Shown: positions 52,979 through 61,468 of the stretch, piece by piece
Position numbering within the stretch: position 1 is the stretch's first letter
How the letters are laid out: each line of letters starts with the position of its first letter
Assembly: GCF_003952425.1 (NCBI RefSeq)
Contig: NZ_CP034449.1
Span: forward strand, 4,092,001-4,156,000
Source of the DNA: Mesorhizobium sp. M2A.F.Ca.ET.046.03.2.1
GTDB taxonomy: Bacteria; Pseudomonadota; Alphaproteobacteria; Rhizobiales; Rhizobiaceae
Direction of reading: 5' to 3'
DNA: 64,000 bases
Position numbers and translations under genes: made by a program
The notes under the pieces: generated by a model
The model's input: only the letters and a program-made list of their open reading frames with translations
What the model was told of the DNA's origin: nothing
The model's database searches: none

Positions 52979-53215
52979 TCAACTTCCTGTCGCCGCGCGC
53001 ACACGCCGGTAGTCGAGCGTAGGCAAGCCGCCCCAGCCCCAGTTGTCCGTGTCGACCTCCTCGATGATGACAAAAGTCGAGTCGAAGGGCTTGTTCAGGA
53101 CATCGCGCAGAAGCTCGCTGGCGCCCTTGATTAGCGCCGCCTTCTCCTCCGTTGTGACGGACGTTGTTCCTGACTTGGTGCCCTCGCGGGTTACTTGAAT
53201 GGTAACAATAGGCAT
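52979..53215 (-). CDS. 4-oxalocrotonate tautomerase family protein
   Basis: A 78-residue protein beginning MPIVTIQVTREGTKSGTTS, so the catalytic N-terminal proline is exposed after Met removal. The family pattern continues in EEKAALIKGASELLRDVLNK and TFVIIEEVDTDNWGWGG. ATG 53215 has AGGAG 8 bases upstream. The insert GTKSGTTSV makes it longer than the 62-residue archetype, as in a known subgroup. It follows the SDR by 40 bases in the same direction. Confidence 0.88.
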   Translation of the reverse strand: MPIVTIQVTREGTKSGTTSVTTEEKAALIKGASELLRDVLNKPFDSTFVIIEEVDTDNWGWGGLPTLDYRRVRAATGS

Positions 53216-53255
53216 GCGGTATCTCCTTGCCAAGTGGATGCGCGAAACTGTTTGG

Positions 53256-53966
53256 TTAGTGGCCCGCACTTTGCCCGCCATCTACATGCAGGATATCTCC
53301 GGTCACGAAGGCTGCCGATTCCAGGTAGAGAATTGCCTCGACGACATCGGCGATTTCGCCCATGTGTCCGACGGGGTGAAGGGCCCCAAGCCCTTCGTGC
53401 GTCTCCACCGGATGCATCGGCGTTTTGATGACGCCGGGCGAGACCGCGTTCACCCGGATGCCGCGGCTTGCATACTCGATGGCAAGCGATCTGGTCGCGG
53501 CGTTCAATCCACCCTTTGTCAGGGCGGCGAGCGCCGCTGGCACGGCCGCGTTTGGGTGAGCGGCCAGGCTCGTCGTAACCTGGACTATATGGCCGCTGCC
53601 GTTCTTCTCCATTTCGGCGGCGGCCCGTTGAGTGATGTGAAAGAACCCAGCGATGTTGACACCCAGGACCGCCATTAAGTCCTCCTCGGTATAGCGGGTG
53701 AACGGCTTAGAGATGAAGATGCCGGCGTTGTTGATGAGGGTGTCGATCCGCCCGAACCGTTCCACTCCTGCGGCGATGATGCGCTCGGCCGTCTTGGGAT
53801 CAGCGATGTCGCCGGACACGACCAGGATGTCGTCGTCGCCCGACCGCTCGATTGACCGCGCTGTTGCGACCACACGGTAGCTCCGACCCCGATACGCGTT
53901 GACGAGAGCCGCGCCGATGCCGCGCGACGCTCCCGTGATGACGGCTACCTTTTGATCGTTGCCCAA
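53256..53966 (-). CDS. SDR-family protein lacking the catalytic tyrosine
   Basis: A 236-residue SDR with the cofactor motif AVITGASRGIGAALVNAY and NNAGIF. In the active site, VQVTTSLAAHPNAAVPAAL is followed by AALTKGGLNAATRSLA: Lys is present, but the position four residues before it, normally Tyr, is Ala. It may therefore bind a nucleotide without normal catalysis, or use another acid. Copy C of the 24-bp element is 80 bases upstream. The tautomerase gene follows. Confidence 0.87.
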   Translation of the reverse strand: MGNDQKVAVITGASRGIGAALVNAYRGRSYRVVATARSIERSGDDDILVVSGDIADPKTAERIIAAGVERFGRIDTLINNAGIFISKPFTRYTEEDLMAVLGVNIAGFFHITQRAAAEMEKNGSGHIVQVTTSLAAHPNAAVPAALAALTKGGLNAATRSLAIEYASRGIRVNAVSPGVIKTPMHPVETHEGLGALHPVGHMGEIADVVEAILYLESAAFVTGDILHVDGGQSAGH

Positions 53967-54045
53967 AGTAATTCTCCTTCCGACCGCTCTTTGTCAAATC
54001 GGTGCGATGTAATGCGAATGCTGAAGAAAACCCGGCGCGAAATCG

Positions 54046-54069
54046 ATTGTACGATGGTGTCGTCGATAC
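54046..54069 (-). promoter_or_regulatory. 24-bp island element, copy C
   Basis: On the minus strand GTATCGACGACAC is followed by CATCGTACAAT, preceded by CAATCCCAAG. It points towards the SDR gene. Confidence 0.75.
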
Positions 54070-54204
54070 CTTGGGATTGGTGAGCGAGGATTGTTCAGGG
54101 GGCGTTGCACACAAACGCCAATGAGTCGCGTTATCGCGTCAGCAGTGGGTAGTAGAAAGGTAGGGCTCGTGAATGCGCTAACCGCGTCAGCGTCTGCCGC
54201 CCTA

Positions 54205-55098
54205 CTATGCCAGGCCGAGCACTGCGGCCATCTTCACAAGATGTGGAAGCGAGCGGGCCTTCATCTTTCGCATGACTTGGCCCCGGTGAGCTTTCACTGT
54301 TATTTCGCTGATGCCGAGCTCGAAACCCACTTGTTTGTTCAGTAGGCCGGAGACGACCAGCGCCATGACCTCCCGCTCGCGGCAGCTGAGCGATGCATGG
54401 CGATCTTGCAGCGCACCCACCTCCAATTCAAACTCGAGCGCGCTTCTGCTGCGCTCCAGCGCCTCCTTGATGGCAGTCAGCAGCGCGTCGGCGTGGACGG
54501 GTTTCATCAGGAACTCAAATGCGCCCGCTTTCATCGCGCTAACAGCCATAGCCACATCACCGAATCCCGTGACGAAGATGATCGGCGTATCGGTCCGCTC
54601 GACATTGACGAGTTTTTGCAGATCAAGTCCGCTGATATCCGGAAGATTGACGTCCAAAATCAGGCAATTCGGAACGTTAGGTCGCGGATGAGAGAAGAAA
54701 GCCTGGGCGGACTCGAAAATTTCCGGGTACCAGCCAGCAGAGCTGATGAGCGATCTAAGCGACTCGCGGACGGATGCGTCGTCGTCGACCACAAACACGA
54801 CAGGTTTATCTTGCGGCATAGATGACTTGGGGTCAGCAGTTTTCGCCGACTGTGCGCCTTGCGAAACGTCGTTGACAACCTCCCGCTTGGACCAGCGGGT
54901 CACCGCAACGCATCGTTGCAAATTGACAAGCGCCTCTTCAGGGACGTTGATGCGTAAGGGAAGTATCGCGTTATCCCCTTGCGTCTCGCCTGACCGAGCG
55001 TCTGCGGCGACGCGTTTGGCTGCCTTCGCAAAAAGGCCAATAGCGCTGGCGGCTGCCCTAATCGCGCGGACGTTGTGCCACTTGGGTTCGTCATTCAT
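54205..55098 (-). CDS. FixJ/NarL-type response regulator fused to an epoxide hydrolase N-terminus
   Basis: A 297-residue chimera. From about residue 94 it is a normal FixJ-like regulator: VVFVVDDDASVRESLRSLIS, phospho-acceptor D in CLILDVNLPDISG, Lys in FEFLMKPVHADAL, and a LuxR-type helix-turn-helix (LSCREREVMALVVSGLLNK, ISEITVKAHRGQVMRKM). Residues about 46-87 instead match the EHN domain of the island's epoxide hydrolases (PLRINVPEEALVNLQRCVA, VTRWSKREVVNDVSQGAQ). The ATG at 55098 has AGGAG 8 bases upstream, while the internal ATG 54819 has no ribosome binding site, so the fusion is probably what is made. Hypothesis: it controls the 24-bp element promoters. Confidence 0.85.
   Translation of the reverse strand: MNDEPKWHNVRAIRAAASAIGLFAKAAKRVAADARSGETQGDNAILPLRINVPEEALVNLQRCVAVTRWSKREVVNDVSQGAQSAKTADPKSSMPQDKPVVFVVDDDASVRESLRSLISSAGWYPEIFESAQAFFSHPRPNVPNCLILDVNLPDISGLDLQKLVNVERTDTPIIFVTGFGDVAMAVSAMKAGAFEFLMKPVHADALLTAIKEALERSRSALEFELEVGALQDRHASLSCREREVMALVVSGLLNKQVGFELGISEITVKAHRGQVMRKMKARSLPHLVKMAAVLGLA
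54820..55098 (-). pseudogene. Epoxide hydrolase N-terminal remnant, copy 2 (in-frame fusion)
   Basis: This is the 5' part of the chimeric regulator gene. It encodes a degenerate leader (AIRAAASAIGLFAKAAKRVA) and the EHN start up to SQGAQSAK, where the intact copy at 46560 continues SQGAQLAKLRG. The hydrolase core is absent. No 24-bp element is upstream. Confidence 0.7.
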
Positions 55099-55515
55099 GG
55101 CGAGGCTCCTGAGTTCGGCAAACGGTAACTTGGCGAGGGAGCGGAGGGTGACGACGATGCAGCGATGCAGGCGGTGGAGTTACGAGCAACGCTCAGTTGC
55201 AGTCGGCCCTAGTGACTGATTTCGACCTCTTCAAGTAGTTTGCTGGTATCCTAAGATTCTGTGCTGGATTCGCTATCCAACGATCGGAAGGCGTGCTCAT
55301 ATCAAAGGGTGAGTTGGATAACGCAGATTGCCGTTTTCTGTCCCGCCACGACGCTGCGATTGCGTCGACGGACCTGAGTGTTATTGAGGTTTTACGCAAC
55401 GCTTGGCTTGAGGAGACTCAGGATGGAAGCGAGCGCGCAGCCTAGACGAATGAACCAACTCCATCACACTTTCGTTTGCTGCACGCCCTGAGTTTCTGGC
55501 ATACTCTCCAAAGAG
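55099..55515. other. Divergent intergenic region without recognised genes
   Basis: About 417 bases between the chimeric regulator and the regulator at 55516. It contains an inverted repeat TATCCAAC (55274-55281) and GTTGGATA (55313-55320), a possible operator. No copy of the 24-bp element was found. Confidence 0.5.
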
Positions 55516-56160
55516 ATGCCGCTGCCCTCGGACCAGAAATCGATTGTTCACGTGGTCGACGATGACGAATCGTTGCGAGAAGCGTTGCCAGACCTGTTCC
55601 TTTCGATAGGGCTCGAAACGCGGACGTATTCAGCCGCACAGGATTTCCTCGCCGCGGCCATTCCGGATTGTCCGGGGTGCCTTATCGTCGATATCCGCTT
55701 GCCTGACATGAACGGGCTGGATTTTCAGGCGCAGCTGTCAAAGCTGGGTGTCCAGTTGCCGGTCGTGATGATGACCGGATATGGCGACATTCCCATGTCA
55801 GTTCGCGCCATGAAGCACGGTGCAGTGGACTTTCTCCCAAAGCCTTTCAAAGACCAGGACATGCTCGATGCCGTGTTGTCAGCTATTGAACGCGACCGGC
55901 AGCGGCGCGCCGTCGATGGTGATGTTTCGAAAATGCGGGAGCGGTTTGCAACACTGACAGCACGGGAGCAGCAGGTAATGCTGCTGGTCACCGAGGGAAA
56001 GATGAACAAGCAGGTGGCCGCCGATCTCGGAATCAGTGAGATCACCGCCAAAATTCATCGCGGCGCAGCCATGCGCAAGATGGGCGCGAGGACCTTGGCG
56101 GACTTGGTCCGGATGGCGGACATGATCAGCCCCAGGCAGCGGCCGCAAGTGCCGGGCTAA
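55516..56160 (+). CDS. FixJ/NarL-type response regulator
   Basis: A 214-residue regulator. The receiver has VHVVDDDESLREALPDLFLS, phospho-acceptor D in CLIVDIRLPDMNG, and Lys in DFLPKPFKDQDML; the LuxR-type helix-turn-helix is LTAREQQVMLLVTEGKMNKQ, VAADLGISEITAKIHRGAA. It is the first of a run of three signalling genes on the plus strand (regulator, receiver, kinase). Its closest neighbour in sequence is the chimeric regulator at 54205. It should be phosphorylated by one of the HEVNQP-type kinases nearby. Confidence 0.92.
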   Translation: MPLPSDQKSIVHVVDDDESLREALPDLFLSIGLETRTYSAAQDFLAAAIPDCPGCLIVDIRLPDMNGLDFQAQLSKLGVQLPVVMMTGYGDIPMSVRAMKHGAVDFLPKPFKDQDMLDAVLSAIERDRQRRAVDGDVSKMRERFATLTAREQQVMLLVTEGKMNKQVAADLGISEITAKIHRGAAMRKMGARTLADLVRMADMISPRQRPQVPG

Positions 56161-56248
56161 CACTCCCGTATAGGTTCCTCATAGCGGCATTACATGCCAG
56201 AATATCGATCTTACTATTCACCTTGGCAAAATCCGAGGAAAGGATGAT

Positions 56249-56626
56249 GTGTCAAGAGAGTTCCTAATCGCGGTAGTCGATGATGATGAATCGTTCCGCA
56301 CGGCTCTCGTCGATAGCCTTGGTTCTTTCGGATATAGTGCACGTGGATTTGCATCTGCGGAGGACTTCATCGCCTGGGAAGCTGACGCGTCTTGGCAATG
56401 CGTCATAACTGACATTCACATGCCCGGCATGAGCGGATTTGATCTAGCCCGGCTGCTCACCGGGCGCCGGCGCGGTATGCCTGTCGTTATGGTCACCGCA
56501 TCTTCAAACCCGGGCATCGACCATCAGGCGGCAGCAATCGGCGTAATCTGTCTGCTTCGAAAGCCATTTAGAACGGAGGAGCTGATCGACTGTGTCGAAA
56601 AAGCTCTAAAAATTGAGGAGTCATGA
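56249..56626 (+). CDS. Single-domain response regulator
   Basis: A 125-residue receiver with IAVVDDDESFRTALVDSLGS, phospho-acceptor D in CVITDIHMPGMSG and Lys in ICLLRKPFRTEEL. The start is GTG 56249 with GAGGAAAGGA upstream. It has no output domain. It lies 88 bases after the regulator at 55516 and 118 bases before the MASE4 kinase. Confidence 0.9.
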   Translation: MSREFLIAVVDDDESFRTALVDSLGSFGYSARGFASAEDFIAWEADASWQCVITDIHMPGMSGFDLARLLTGRRRGMPVVMVTASSNPGIDHQAAAIGVICLLRKPFRTEELIDCVEKALKIEES

Positions 56627-56744
56627 TCGGCCGGCAACTCGTAAGAGAATAGCCTGGTCGCATCCAGATTGGGTTGTCAACCATCGATCTCTCGCGCATG
56701 CTGGATAAGTCGACTATTGGGCATTGGTACGGATCCTGACTCCA

Positions 56745-58391
56745 ATGACAGAAAGCGGGGAACCGGTGTTTGCGCTGGCCGCGCGCGCTGAGCCCGAGGT
56801 GCTGGCGAATGTTCCCCCCACTATCGTTCAGCGCCGGACGGCGCGCGCTTTCCTGCTGGCCCTGCTCTTAATCCTCCTCGGCACTTGGCCGTTTGCGGCC
56901 ACCAAGCTGCCGGAAATCAACTCGTTTGTGCCGACTCTGGCTGCCGCGCTTTTTGTCAGCGACTGCGTCACTGCAGCTCTTCTGTTTGCCCAGTTCTCCA
57001 TTTTACGGCAATGGGCACTCTTGGCGATTGCGAGCGGCTACCTGTTCAACGCCCTGATCGTGGTTGCACATGCACTGACGTTTCCGGGAGCGTTCACGCC
57101 GACCGGCATCCTGGGCTCGGGATTGCAATCGGCCGTCTGGCTGTACTGGTCTTGGCATTCAGGGCTGCCCCTCGCCATCATCGCCTATGCCTTGCTCAAA
57201 GACACGGATCGCACGGCAGATGTCCGCTTCACCGGATATGCCATCAGCCTCAGCATCGCGGGCGTTCTTGCCCTCGTCCTTGGACTGTTCTGGTTTGTTA
57301 CGCAGCATGAAGATTTGCTGCCTATAACCTTTGTAGACGTGCTTCCTCTCAGCCTATTCCGTCGCGTGATCGGGGGCGTGGTGGTCTTGTCGCTAGGCGG
57401 CATTGCTCTTTGGTTGCTGTGGCAACGCCAGCATTCCCTGCTCGATCAGTGGCTTGTGGTCGCCTTGTGCGCGCTCCTGCTCGAGGTGGCCCTGGCGTCC
57501 GTGTTGAGTGCCGGCCGCTTCAATCTTGCGTGGTATGCCGGCCGTTTTTATCAGCTCGTGACTGCCACCGTTGTGATGGTGGTATTGCTTGCAGAGATGA
57601 CACGGCTGTATGCGGGCCTCGCTCGTTCGAACGCGATGCTACAGCAAGAGCGTAAGAGTCTACAGCGCGCGATTGATGCGCAGCGTCGCGAGCGTGACGC
57701 TCGACTGATAACCGGCGATGCTGTTGCCGCAACGATTGCACACGAGGTCAATCAGCCCCTTGCTGCTATGATAACGAGGTCCGAAACTGGCTTACGCTGG
57801 CTCGATCGCGCGATTCCCGAACTAGATAAGGCGAGAACGGAGTTCATGAAGATCGCCGCTGACGGGCATCGCGCTGCTGCGGTTATCGAGAGCATTCGCG
57901 CGAATTTCCGGAAGGATGAACGCGTCAGAACTTCGTTCGACGTCGACAACCTCATTGAAGAAGTGATCGCCTTGCTTAAGGACGATCTGAAAAGTCACCG
58001 GATATTGGTCAAGGTTGAACGAATCGCGTGGCCGCTGCGGGTGACGGGAGATCGAATTCAGGTGCAGCAGGTACTTCTCAATCTCGTCACGAATGCAATT
58101 GAGGCCATGATTAGCGTGGATGGTCCGCGGGATCTCGCCGTCAGTTCCAGTCTTCGGGACGATGGCGATGTCATGATTTCGGTAGCTGACACAGGCATGG
58201 GTATCGACGCACGGGACCTGCAGAGGGTGTTCGATCCACTCTTCACCACCAAATCTCAAGGGATGGGAATGGGCCTATCGATCTGCCGTTCGATCATCCA
58301 AGCGCACGACGGCTTGATCTGGGTATTGCCCAACGTGCCACGGGGCTCAATATTTCAGTTCGTTTTGGCATCATCCGTCGGCACGGGGTGA
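56745..58391 (+). CDS. Membrane-bound sensor histidine kinase (MASE4-like sensor)
   Basis: A 548-residue kinase. Residues about 30-280 form eight or so membrane spans of the MASE4 type (FVPTLAAALFVSDCVTAALL, ASGYLFNALIVVAHALTFPG). A coiled linker (LARSNAMLQQERKSLQRAID) leads to HisKA with H in ATIAHEVNQPLAAM and an HATPase (VADTGMGIDARDLQRVFDPL, GMGMGLSICRSIIQ). ATG 56745 is chosen; a TTG at 56724 is in frame. MASE4 sensors have unknown ligands. It is the third gene of the plus-strand signalling run and likely phosphorylates the two regulators before it. Confidence 0.9.
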   Translation: MTESGEPVFALAARAEPEVLANVPPTIVQRRTARAFLLALLLILLGTWPFAATKLPEINSFVPTLAAALFVSDCVTAALLFAQFSILRQWALLAIASGYLFNALIVVAHALTFPGAFTPTGILGSGLQSAVWLYWSWHSGLPLAIIAYALLKDTDRTADVRFTGYAISLSIAGVLALVLGLFWFVTQHEDLLPITFVDVLPLSLFRRVIGGVVVLSLGGIALWLLWQRQHSLLDQWLVVALCALLLEVALASVLSAGRFNLAWYAGRFYQLVTATVVMVVLLAEMTRLYAGLARSNAMLQQERKSLQRAIDAQRRERDARLITGDAVAATIAHEVNQPLAAMITRSETGLRWLDRAIPELDKARTEFMKIAADGHRAAAVIESIRANFRKDERVRTSFDVDNLIEEVIALLKDDLKSHRILVKVERIAWPLRVTGDRIQVQQVLLNLVTNAIEAMISVDGPRDLAVSSSLRDDGDVMISVADTGMGIDARDLQRVFDPLFTTKSQGMGMGLSICRSIIQAHDGLIWVLPNVPRGSIFQFVLASSVGTG

Positions 58392-58474
58392 GGGCCTTAA
58401 GAGTCGAGACCACGCACCATTTGATCATCATTTCGGAGTCGTCGCGCATTGGACTGCATAGGAGTCGGAATCAG

Positions 58475-58714
58475 CTGTACTCCCCGTCTAAGCGCGTGCG
58501 TTCTTCCATTCGCCGGGTTAGCGGGCCGTAGGATCGATCGCCAGCGTTCGAGTAGCTGCGGCAAGTTTCGGGATTAAGTACGGCCTTCACTCCCAGCAGT
58601 GACCTTCGCATCGGTGTGGGCCGGACTTGATCGACGAAGTCGATCTGCCCGTCAGGCACCGCAGTCCATATTGTGGCCGGCAACGCATCCGACAGGGGAG
58701 AGATTGATCTCCAT
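58475..58714 (-). pseudogene. Decayed 5' fragment of a PAS histidine kinase
   Basis: Reading leftwards from 58714 (ATGGAGATC, as in the kinase at 52336), shifted frames give DALPATIWTAVPDGQIDFV, compared with DALPAMIWIALPDGRAHFV in the intact kinase. VKAVLNPE follows (intact: WQAVINPEDL), then RLDGEYS (intact: RSAAGEYR). The kinase core is absent. It is a frameshifted, truncated duplicate of the 5' end of the gene at 49958. Confidence 0.75.
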
Positions 58715-58803
58715 TGCCATCCGTTCGCGCGTGCGAGGTTTAGGTGATTTTTGCGCCACCACAATGTGACCGTCCCGTTGTCTCTGTTGCCGCCAATACA
58801 AAA

Positions 58804-58827
58804 GTATCGCCGACACCATCGGGCAAT
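58804..58827 (+). promoter_or_regulatory. 24-bp island element, copy D
   Basis: GTATCGCCGACAC followed by CATCGGGCAAT, 72 bases ahead of the decayed epoxide hydrolase start at 58899. Downstream, AGTCGATCTCTGTGC is shared with copies E and F. Confidence 0.75.
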
Positions 58828-58898
58828 AGATTTGCTTTCTCTGACAGTCGATCTCTGTGCGGCAGCCCAACAGGTCGGGTATACAAGGGGAGGACGTG

Positions 58899-59408
58899 AT
58901 GTCAGCAAGATCACTATCGCCCACAGAGCGGGAACTACTTGCCGCGACGGCTGCCGCAGGGGTTGTCGGCTTGCTTCCCGGGACGCTCCGGGCATGGGCC
59001 CGAGATGGTTCAATCGGCCCATTCTCCGCCAATATCCCACAGGTGGAGATCACCAAGCTTTGCCAGCGCATTTGCCGCGACCCGGTGTCCGGACCAAGAG
59101 ACGATCGATGACCGGTCGCGGGGCGTGCAGTTCGCAAGATTGCAGGGGATCGTCCGCTACTGGGGAGCCGAGTACTACTGGCGCAACGACGAAGCTACGC
59201 CGAACGATCTCCCGCATCATTACCGAGATCGACAGGCTCGGCATTCACTTTGTCCACGTCCGTTCGAAGCATCCCAATGTCCTGCCGCTAATCATGACGC
59301 ATGATTGGCTGGGCTTCGTTTCGGCAGATCAAGACGATCGGCCCGCTCACGGATCCAACGGCACTCGGCGGAGGCCCGCAGGATGGTTTCGAACCGGTTC
59401 CGCCGTAA
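58899..59408 (+). pseudogene. Decayed epoxide hydrolase, copy 3
   Basis: ATG 58899 follows GGGGAGGA and opens MSARSLSPTERELLAATAAA, very like the leader of the copy at 63550 (LPLSPTRRELLATAAAVGA). Further pieces lie in successive frames: DRSRGVQFARLQGIVRYWG (intact: QLAKLRGLVQYWG), IDRLGIHFVHVRSKHPNVLP, and TIGPLTDPTALGGGPQDGF. At least three frameshifts and small deletions are needed to join them. The C-terminal two thirds, with the nucleophile Asp, are missing. The convergent TetR gene begins its stop 6 bases later. Confidence 0.8.
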
Positions 59409-59413
59409 ATGCT

Positions 59414-60082
59414 TTAGGTTCGACTAGAAGTCCGTCGTGGCCTGCATCCGTCCAGAAACAGTCGGGCGCAATAGCGCGCGCGTTTCGCGATCTCGGAGCG
59501 GCTCGGCGGCGTGCGCTGGCCGAACATAAGGGCGCGCTGGGGTTCCATGATCATCATGCCCCTGAGCATGCCGACCGCCACCGACGGCTCATCGATCTCG
59601 ATCCTGCCGCGGTCACACTGTCGCTTCACCCAGCGCTCCATCGTCTGGGTGGTGCGGCGGATCGCGAACTCGAAGAAGGCAGAAGCGATTTCCGGAAAGC
59701 GTTCGCACTCGGCATAGACCAGGCGAAGTGTCGCGGGCGTCTCCTCATCGAGGGTCAAAGTGCCATAGGAAATGAGAATGTGTTCGAGCGCCTCCTCAAT
59801 GGGCAACGCATCGAGATGCTCTTCGTCAATCTCCAGAATGAAACGCGAGATCCGATTCGAGACAACGCTTTGAAACAACTCGGCCTTGGTCGGGATCAAA
59901 CGGTACATGGTCTTCGTGGAGACGCCAGCGCGGTGCGCGACGCGACCCATGCTGGCCCCTGCATAGCCACTGGCATGAAACTCGTCACGTGCGGCTGCGA
60001 TGATGAGCTGCCGCGTCTCCTCGTCCGGGCGAACCTGCGGTCGTCCGCGCGACCGCTTTGCGACTTTGGTATTATGGACCAT
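59414..60082 (-). CDS. TetR-family regulator of the EmrAB-like efflux pair
   Basis: A 222-residue TetR protein. A basic N-terminal arm (KRSRGRPQVRPDEETRQLI) leads to the helix-turn-helix (GASMGRVAHRAGVSTKTMYR) and a TetR_C-type ligand domain (FFEFAIRRTTQTMERWVK). ATG 60082 is the first start with TetR-like sequence; the frame extends to 60217. It is divergent from the adaptor gene at 60206, with a GGAAACT-ATC-AGTTTTCC dyad in between, so it probably represses the efflux genes and itself. Confidence 0.9.
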   Translation of the reverse strand: MVHNTKVAKRSRGRPQVRPDEETRQLIIAAARDEFHASGYAGASMGRVAHRAGVSTKTMYRLIPTKAELFQSVVSNRISRFILEIDEEHLDALPIEEALEHILISYGTLTLDEETPATLRLVYAECERFPEIASAFFEFAIRRTTQTMERWVKRQCDRGRIEIDEPSVAVGMLRGMMIMEPQRALMFGQRTPPSRSEIAKRARYCARLFLDGCRPRRTSSRT

Positions 60083-60132
60083 GATCGTTTTCCAAAACCC
60101 CTTGACTCTCAGTTTCGGCCTGCCTATGTTTC

Positions 60133-60150
60133 GGAAACTATCAGTTTTCC
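60133..60150. promoter_or_regulatory. Putative TetR operator in the efflux promoter
   Basis: GGAAACTATCAGTTTTCC is a dyad with centre ATC (AAACT/AGTTT exact). It lies between the divergent regulator (60082) and adaptor (60206) genes. Confidence 0.6.
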
Positions 60151-60205
60151 TAAATAAGGCAAGCCGGTGACCCGGCGCCCCAGCCACGGGGAAAGGAAGC
60201 TTACC

Positions 60206-61420
60206 ATGAGCGAGCACCAGGCAGTCTTCACCGCGGAGAAGGCTCTCCCCACCGCCGAGGCGGCACCCGGCCTGGAGCTGCCGCGAGAGCTTCCCATTAC
60301 TGTTCCGCAGGTTCCGACGGTAGTCGCTGACGTGCCGAACACGTCGCGCAAGCGCTTGCTGCGGAACCTGCTGCTAGCCGGCGCGGCCGTCGCCGTCCTC
60401 GCGGGCGCTGCCGATTTCGGCTGGCAGTATTGGACTGTCGGCCGCTTCGAGGTCTCGACCGACGATGCCTATGTCAAGGCCGACAACACGACGATCGCGC
60501 CGCGAATCTCCGGCTACATCGCGGCAGTGCTAGTGGATGACAACCAGCCCGTGACGGCGGGGCAGGTCCTCGCCCGCATTGACGATCGCGATTTCAAGGT
60601 GAATCTCGAGCAGGCCAGGGCCGAGGTCGGGGCAGCCAAGGCCAACATCGCCAACAAGCAGGCGGCGATCGTCGCCCAACAGTCCGCGATTGAGGCGGCG
60701 CAGGCCACGGTTGCGCTCGATCGGGCAAACGCGACGTTCGCCGAGCAGGACGACCAGCGCTATGCCGAACTGGCGAAGAAGGGCTACGGCAGCGTCCAGA
60801 ACGCCCAGGAGGCGGCCTCGAAGATCGCCGCGGCGCGGGCAGCCGTAACGCGCGATACCGCCGTGATCGGCACCGCAGCCAAGCAGCTCGATGTGATCAA
60901 GGCCGAGCTTGCGCAGGCGCAGGCGGCGCTGAGCCGCGCCCAGGCAGCCGAGGCACAAGCCGAGCTGAACCTCTCTTACACCGCTCTCGTCTCGCCGGTT
61001 GACGGCGTGATAGGCAACCGCACCTTGCGGATCGGCCAATATGTCCAGACCGGTTCGCAGCTGATGTCAGTGGTGCCAAACCAGACCCCCTATATCATCG
61101 CCAACTACAAGGAGACCCAGCTCGCCAACGTGCAGCGCGGAGAGCCGGTGGATATCAAGGTAGACTCCTTTCCCGGGCAGGTCTTCAAGGGCCATGTCGA
61201 CAGCCTCTCGCCGACTAGCGGCCAGGAATTCGCGCTGCTGCCGCCCGACAACGCGACCGGCAATTTCACCAAGGTGGTGCAGCGCATCCCGGTGAAGATC
61301 GTGCTCGACCGGACAAGCCCGCTTTCCGTCGTGCTGCGCCCCGGCATGTCGGTCTACCCGACGATCGACACCAAGGCTGTGGCAACCCAGGTCGCCTCGG
61401 CATCGGAAAGCATCCACTGA
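60206..61420 (+). CDS. HlyD/EmrA-type efflux adaptor
   Basis: A 404-residue membrane fusion protein with one N-terminal membrane span (LLLAGAAVAVLAGAADFGWQ), a lipoyl half motif (DDAYVKADNTTIAPRISGYI), a long alanine-rich coiled coil (residues about 125-250, AKANIANKQAAIVAQQSAIE and related), and LSYTALVSPVDGVIGNRTL. ATG 60206 has AAGGAAG upstream. It connects the DHA2 transporter encoded next to an outer-membrane channel. The pair is 48 bases apart and probably one operon. Confidence 0.92.
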   Translation: MSEHQAVFTAEKALPTAEAAPGLELPRELPITVPQVPTVVADVPNTSRKRLLRNLLLAGAAVAVLAGAADFGWQYWTVGRFEVSTDDAYVKADNTTIAPRISGYIAAVLVDDNQPVTAGQVLARIDDRDFKVNLEQARAEVGAAKANIANKQAAIVAQQSAIEAAQATVALDRANATFAEQDDQRYAELAKKGYGSVQNAQEAASKIAAARAAVTRDTAVIGTAAKQLDVIKAELAQAQAALSRAQAAEAQAELNLSYTALVSPVDGVIGNRTLRIGQYVQTGSQLMSVVPNQTPYIIANYKETQLANVQRGEPVDIKVDSFPGQVFKGHVDSLSPTSGQEFALLPPDNATGNFTKVVQRIPVKIVLDRTSPLSVVLRPGMSVYPTIDTKAVATQVASASESIH

Positions 61421-61468
61421 CACCGACCGGACGCCCGTTTCGCCAGCCAGACATGGCAGGAGAGTGCG

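Noticed and set aside
52638..52982. A complete 114-residue gene
   Set aside because: Only its N-terminal half matches a family (C-terminus of DJ-1/PfpI); the rest is not protein-like, so it is listed as a remnant.
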